Shown piece by piece: positions 60,633 to 64,000 of a stretch of DNA of 64,000 nt. A program made the translations under genes and the position numbers. How positions within the stretch are numbered: position 1 is the first letter of the stretch; each line of letters begins with the position of its first letter. This stretch comes from Luidia sarsii (lineage: Eukaryota; Echinodermata; Asteroidea; Paxillosida; Luidiidae): contig OX465109.1 in NCBI GenBank assembly GCA_949987565.1, positions 8,934,920 to 8,998,919 of the forward strand. Direction: 5' to 3'. The notes beneath the pieces are model-generated. The model was not told the origin of the DNA and searched no databases. It saw only the letters and a list, made by a program, of their open reading frames with translations.

Positions 60633-60879
60633 GGCCACGAGAGACTTTTTGCTCAGCAGATAGCTCTCGTGTGCGGCGGCCTTCAGGCTCGATCGGGCTC
60701 AGGCTTCTGGCGAAACCTTACAATCCGGGTCGTGGTTTGTTTTCCGAATTTGAAGGTCTGCTGGCTTGGTATTCGCCAAGACACTGGGGCCAAACGCTTG
60801 TTTCTAAATGCCTGTGATATTATTCTAACGAGCCTAAGGCCGATCCATAAGCCTTCATCTCGTAAACGACCTCATTCTC

Positions 60880-61164
60880 AGTGCTTTGCCCGGTGCCTGA
60901 TAAAAATATTCCAGGCAGCTCGGGCGGGATTCGAACCCGCGACTCCCGAATTCTAGTACGGACGTCTTAACCACTGGACCACCGAGCTGGTCGATGTCGT
61001 GTGGTGGATTCGAATAAAATTAATTTATTCGCCTGAGCTGCCTGGAATATTTTTATCAGGCACCGGGCAAAGCACTGAGCATTCAGTGTTTACCATCACG
61101 TCGAGTAAGGGCAAAACCTCTTTGAATTACATTCTCCTCGACGCAAACATCATGTTATATCTAT
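60880..61164 (-). mobile_element. tRNA-bearing foldback element with a 12-bp target-site duplication
   Basis: GACCTCATTCTC occurs on both sides (60868-60879 and 61165-61176). Read on the - strand it holds a tRNA-like block. The acceptor stem AGCTCGG/CCGAGCT is perfect, the A-box is TGGTCCAGTGG, and a perfect 5-bp T-arm carries the B-box GGTTCGAATCC. The anticodon stem is not closed, so it is not a working tRNA gene. The tRNA-like block is flanked by inverted copies of GCCTGGAATATTTTTATCAG and CACCGGGCAAAGCACTGA. A 12-bp duplication suits LINE-type (SINE) insertion better than cut-and-paste. Confidence 0.75.
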
Positions 61165-61563
61165 GACCTCATTCTCGAAAGAGATGGCGCATACATGGTG
61201 TCGACGCGAAACTTTACGCTCGGTGATTCCAGCATACAATCCTTCAAGTGTTTGGCTAACCATAAGCTCTAAAGTATCAATAGCCAACCAATAATCTGAC
61301 CGACTCTGGGTCCAAATATCAACGGTGTCATCGTTGGTCAATGAAGTTGGGTTGTGTTGGTCCAAAGCAATCACAAACTCTGATTTTCTTTTGTAAACCT
61401 CATACTGGTTATAAAGTGTTGCTATTGTTGGGTAAAATTGTAAGGTAAAATGATTTTTGCAGAGCGGCTTGTAAATGTGCATATAATGGAAAACATTATT
61501 CTTACTCGTTACAGCGATATGCCTTGTACGCAAAGGTTTCACCCAAAGTGCCAAATATTTACG
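61152..61563 (-). pseudogene. Orphan reading frame of unknown identity, interrupted by a foldback element
   Basis: On the - strand a frame is open from 61563 to a stop at 61152, about 137 codons, with balanced composition unlike the repeat-derived ORFs here. It has no ATG start (the frame contains TTG at 61554), no recognised domain and no clear splice acceptor. Its last codons fall inside the element at 60880-61164. That element is flanked by a 12-bp duplication, so the pre-insertion sequence can be inferred. Without the insert the frame would run 15 more codons past 60868 before a TAA. This may be a fragment of an old gene, an exon or an unrecognised transposon ORF. A chance ORF of this length is also possible. 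I do not recognise the family. Confidence 0.25.
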
Positions 61564-61742
61564 TTATTGATAAAGTGCGCCGTCCTTCATCCTCTCTTGA
61601 ACCGAATGCAGTATATAGTACTGTGCAACATCGCTCACTATAGTCTTGATTCGCTCACATTTCTATCGAGGCCTGGGTCAGGTTTCGCAGAGTCTCTTAC
61701 TAGGCACGAAAAAACTCTCCAAGCATGACGATTCCTCCCCTG

Positions 61743-62160
61743 ATAGAGATGTAACACGATGTCTGCGTCGAGGAGAATGTAATTCAAAGAAGTTTTGGCC
61801 TTGCTCGACGTGATAAGCACTGAATGCTCAGTGCTTTGCCCGAGTGCCTGGTGAAAATATTTCAGGCAGCTCAACCCCATTGAATTATACATTCTCCTCG
61901 ACGCAGACATCATGTTATATCTATAGGATGTAACGCGGTACCCGCCGCTATACGTTATTCGAATCCACCACACGACCTCGACCAGCTCGGTGGTCCAGTG
62001 GTTGAGACGTCCGTACTGGAAATCGGCACTAGAGTCGCGGGTTCGAATCTCGCCCGAGCTGCCTGAAATATGTTTCATCAGGCATCGGGCGAAGCACTGA
62101 GCACTCAGTGTTCATCGCGTCGAGCAAGGGCAAAACCTCATTGAATTACATTCTCCTTGA
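61743..62160 (+). mobile_element. tRNA-bearing foldback element, longer, possibly nested copy
   Basis: A first unit (61743-61925) has ends GATGTCTGCGTCGAGGAGAA and its inverse, without a tRNA block. A second part (about 61926-62160) carries the tRNA-like block in + orientation (GGTGGTCCAGTGGTTGAGAC; GGTTCGAATCTCGCCCGAGC). It is followed by GCCTGAAATATGTTTCATCA, GCATCGGGCGAAGCACTGAG and the ACATTCTCCTTGA end. The arrangement suggests one copy inserted into or recombined with another. Confidence 0.68.
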
Positions 62161-62185
62161 TTAAAACATTGTTGCCAACCCTATA

Positions 62186-62439
62186 TGTGACCCGGCACAG
62201 CATAATGAGGAATAACCCCAATATTGAGAATTTGAGATGTTCTAATGATGTGAAAGAGCATACCATTAGCTTTCAAACGATATCAAAATATAATATCCTC
62301 TAATACTTAAAATTTCCGAAAATAAAAAAAGAAAGAAAATTTATTTGTGATCAAATTGTGAAGATACTTTAACTTCAGGCGTTGTTTACTCAAAAAGTGT
62401 TTTGGTGGGATATTCCTCATGTCGTTGTGCGGGGTCACA
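62186..62439. mobile_element. 254-bp MITE with TGTGACCC ends and TA target site, family F copy 2
   Basis: The left end TGTGACCCGGCACAGC and right end TGTGCGGGGTCACA are flanked by TA (62184-62185, 62440-62441). The interior matches 26570-27041 in inverted orientation at both ends (ATGAGGAATATCCCACCAAA complement; CATTAGCTTTCAAACGATAT), but about 220 bp of the middle are missing. It is therefore a deletion derivative. Confidence 0.75.
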
Positions 62440-62441
62440 TA

Positions 62442-63303
62442 TTGTCACACGACGATTGTTGCCTTTAGCCCGTTTTGGGGATATTGGATGCTCGGTATGA
62501 GATGCGCCGGCTCCAAAATTCGCTAAAAAATTCTGGAAACAAATCAATGAGATTGCACTGTTTGTATAAGAGAGTCAAATCTGTCACTATCTAACGTCTG
62601 TAGGGAGTTTGTCATGCTACGTGATATTTGATGGAAGGCTGAAAAAGGTCTTTGCTTAAAACTTGGACACTGGTTTGCTGACCACCCCGAATTCGGAGGT
62701 TCCGGCGTGAAGTGGTTATGAAATGTAGACACAATAAGGCGGCCTTTAAATCCATGCATCGATGTACCTTTAATGCTCTCTTTTAGTCGTGAATTATAAA
62801 GCGGGTGGTTGTGTAACACAGGCCGGCCTGTTGCAGCTTAAAGGTGCCCGTATGATCCATAAAATGACAGTCTTGAAAATGGTAAGAATAGTTTACTTGA
62901 AATGAAATGAGATGAAGGGTAAATTGTGTGCCGTCATGCTTTATCAAGCATTTTTTTAGCCCTTTTAATGTAAATAACCATTAGGTACCAGTACAACATC
63001 AAACTCAGTGCAATCAATACTAATACGTAGATCTGATGGGCGATGTATCGATTTAGGAGACTTTGACAGCAGATTGAAAACCACCTATGTATGGTTTTGA
63101 CTTTGACATCGTAGGGAATTACATCGATCTTAATTTAGCTCAACTAAATCTGCTGATATCTTGAATCAAAGACTGTGTTCACATTAATTTTAGGAGGAAT
63201 TTTCATATTTTGTTTGGGGGAAATTGATGCATACAATTTTGGAAAAAAAATCTTTATGTCCTCATTGCAAGGGATTGAAATACTCTTTTATCGGTCTGTA
63301 GGT
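62442..63303. other. Downstream intronic sequence, no gene seen
   Basis: No acceptor followed by the CC/CN cysteine pattern expected for the next Ly6 exon was found. A - strand frame of 91 codons (62544-62819) lacks an ATG and a recognisable domain. Confidence 0.5.
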
Positions 63304-63454
63304 GCAGCCGATTTCAAGAAAAGTTGCGTAAGTTACGCAACGTACAAATGTTGCTAAGTCTTGCGCCTGTATGACTCAGTTCAGCTGTATTCAGCAAAGG
63401 CAGCAGAATGTTGCGTAAGTTGCGCAACATTTGGAGCTTCGTGAAATCGGCAGC
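63304..63454. mobile_element. Small foldback element with GTTGCGTAAGTT palindromes
   Basis: GCAGCCGATTTCA and TGAAATCGGCAGC mark the ends. Each arm also has a palindrome, GTTGCGTAAGTTACGCAAC and TGTTGCGTAAGTTGCGCAAC. No other copy was seen here. Confidence 0.55.
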
Positions 63455-63593
63455 AGGTCCTTGCTTCATCTGTATAATACAATGAAACATCTGCCTTTCC
63501 ACGGGAATTGCCGAATGAAGTAGATACAAAAGCACCCGTTGCAGGCTGGTTGCGCTGAATTACACGACCCCCGTGCAGATGCACAATTGGATG

Positions 63594-63640
63594 CCTGCCT
63601 TTTCCAAAGGTCCTGCCAGGATCGAAAATGTCAGCACCTC
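63594..63640. repeat. Family E repeat half copy
   Basis: GCCTTTTCCAAAGGTCCTGC then CAGGATCGAAAATGTCAGC. Confidence 0.5.
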
Positions 63641-64000
63641 AGTCTGGTTAACGTTGTGAATATCGTACCGTATAGTATTTCCATACCTTCATAATTATCG
63701 AATGTGTGTATTGACACTATATATAGGACTTTACACTGCAGAAAGGTGTTTGACAGAGTGGCTAGTCCAACAATTGGACTGCGTTTTTTTGACCGACCAA
63801 ATTCGTCAGTCGGTGTTTTTATTGATCAATTTATTATGTTACAAGTTGACAAAGTACTGGTCACATATAATTGCCCCTTATTTTTGCAGTGCATTTCCAA
63901 AAACGCCATTAGAATCAGATTGATAGATTGACTGGTTACTTTACCTGGCATAAAATATCCTCGTTTATGACCGAGATCGCACTAAAACGTTTAGAATATA
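63641..64000. other. AT-rich sequence to the window edge, no gene seen
   Basis: Two overlapping ORFs of about 75 codons (63702-63931) have no recognisable domain. Confidence 0.5.

Noticed and set aside
60905..60990. tRNA gene call in the tRNA-like block (also near 31510 and 61984)
   Set aside because: Acceptor and T arms pair but the anticodon stem does not, and the block recurs inside a repeat family. It is tRNA-derived, not a functional gene.
63175..63357. Candidate third exon with a CC ending
   Set aside because: A hydrophobic ORF ending in CC, but no convincing acceptor, no CN motif, and it overlaps the inverted-repeat element starting at 63304.

Overview
The window is eukaryotic, animal nuclear DNA. 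Genes are sparse and split by introns, with consensus GT/AG splice sites. It holds tRNA-derived SINE-like elements, miniature inverted-repeat DNA transposons (MITEs) with TTAA or TA target duplications, decayed non-LTR reverse-transcriptase fragments, several kilobases of simple repeats and one assembly gap of exactly 200 N (58801-59000). The repeat mix, CpG-rich promoter-like segments and very long intron suit a marine invertebrate, perhaps a deuterostome. The species cannot be fixed from the sequence. Nothing bacterial or viral was recognised.

The best-supported gene is on the + strand. A short first coding exon (7362-7410) starts with a strong Kozak ATG in a CpG-rich region, encodes the start of a signal peptide and ends in phase 1 at GTAAGT. 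The next convincing exon on this strand is 59999-60219. It has a polypyrimidine/CAG acceptor, accepts phase 1, completes a secretion signal and continues into a Cys-rich Ly6/uPAR (three-finger) type domain, then stops at a GTGAGT donor. If the two belong together, the protein is a secreted or GPI-anchored Ly6-family member with a first intron of about 52.6 kb. The pairing crosses the N gap. The 3' exons lie beyond the right edge. A second, divergent signal-peptide exon sits on the - strand at 1538-1595, and its gene continues off the left edge.

Layout: 1-1.6 kb, first exon of the left-edge gene. 3.4-5.7 kb, pyrimidine minisatellite with G-quadruplex potential on the - strand. 5.8-7.4 kb, CpG-rich promoter and 5' UTR of the Ly6-type gene. 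7.4-60.0 kb, its presumed intron. The intron is filled with a (GGATGA)-type minisatellite (9.8-10.6 kb), CT tracts (18.4-19.5 kb), a 4.3 kb TCCTCCTCG array (21.0-25.2 kb), a 40-copy 62-bp satellite (33.1-35.6 kb), more pyrimidine tracts (51.7-58.8 kb), at least seven families of MITE, foldback or SINE-like repeats, and two dead LINE fragments. 60.0-64 kb holds exon 2, a 96-bp-arm inverted repeat just downstream, tRNA-bearing foldback elements, one of which interrupts an orphan reading frame, and another MITE.

Nearly all long open reading frames are by-products of stop-free simple repeats and are not annotated as genes. No new multi-gene system was found. The most interesting points are the split signal peptide with a huge intron and possible alternative start, the tRNA-carrying foldback family with a clear target-site duplication, the hairpin-cored 62-bp satellite, and the strand-biased polypyrimidine content of the intron.
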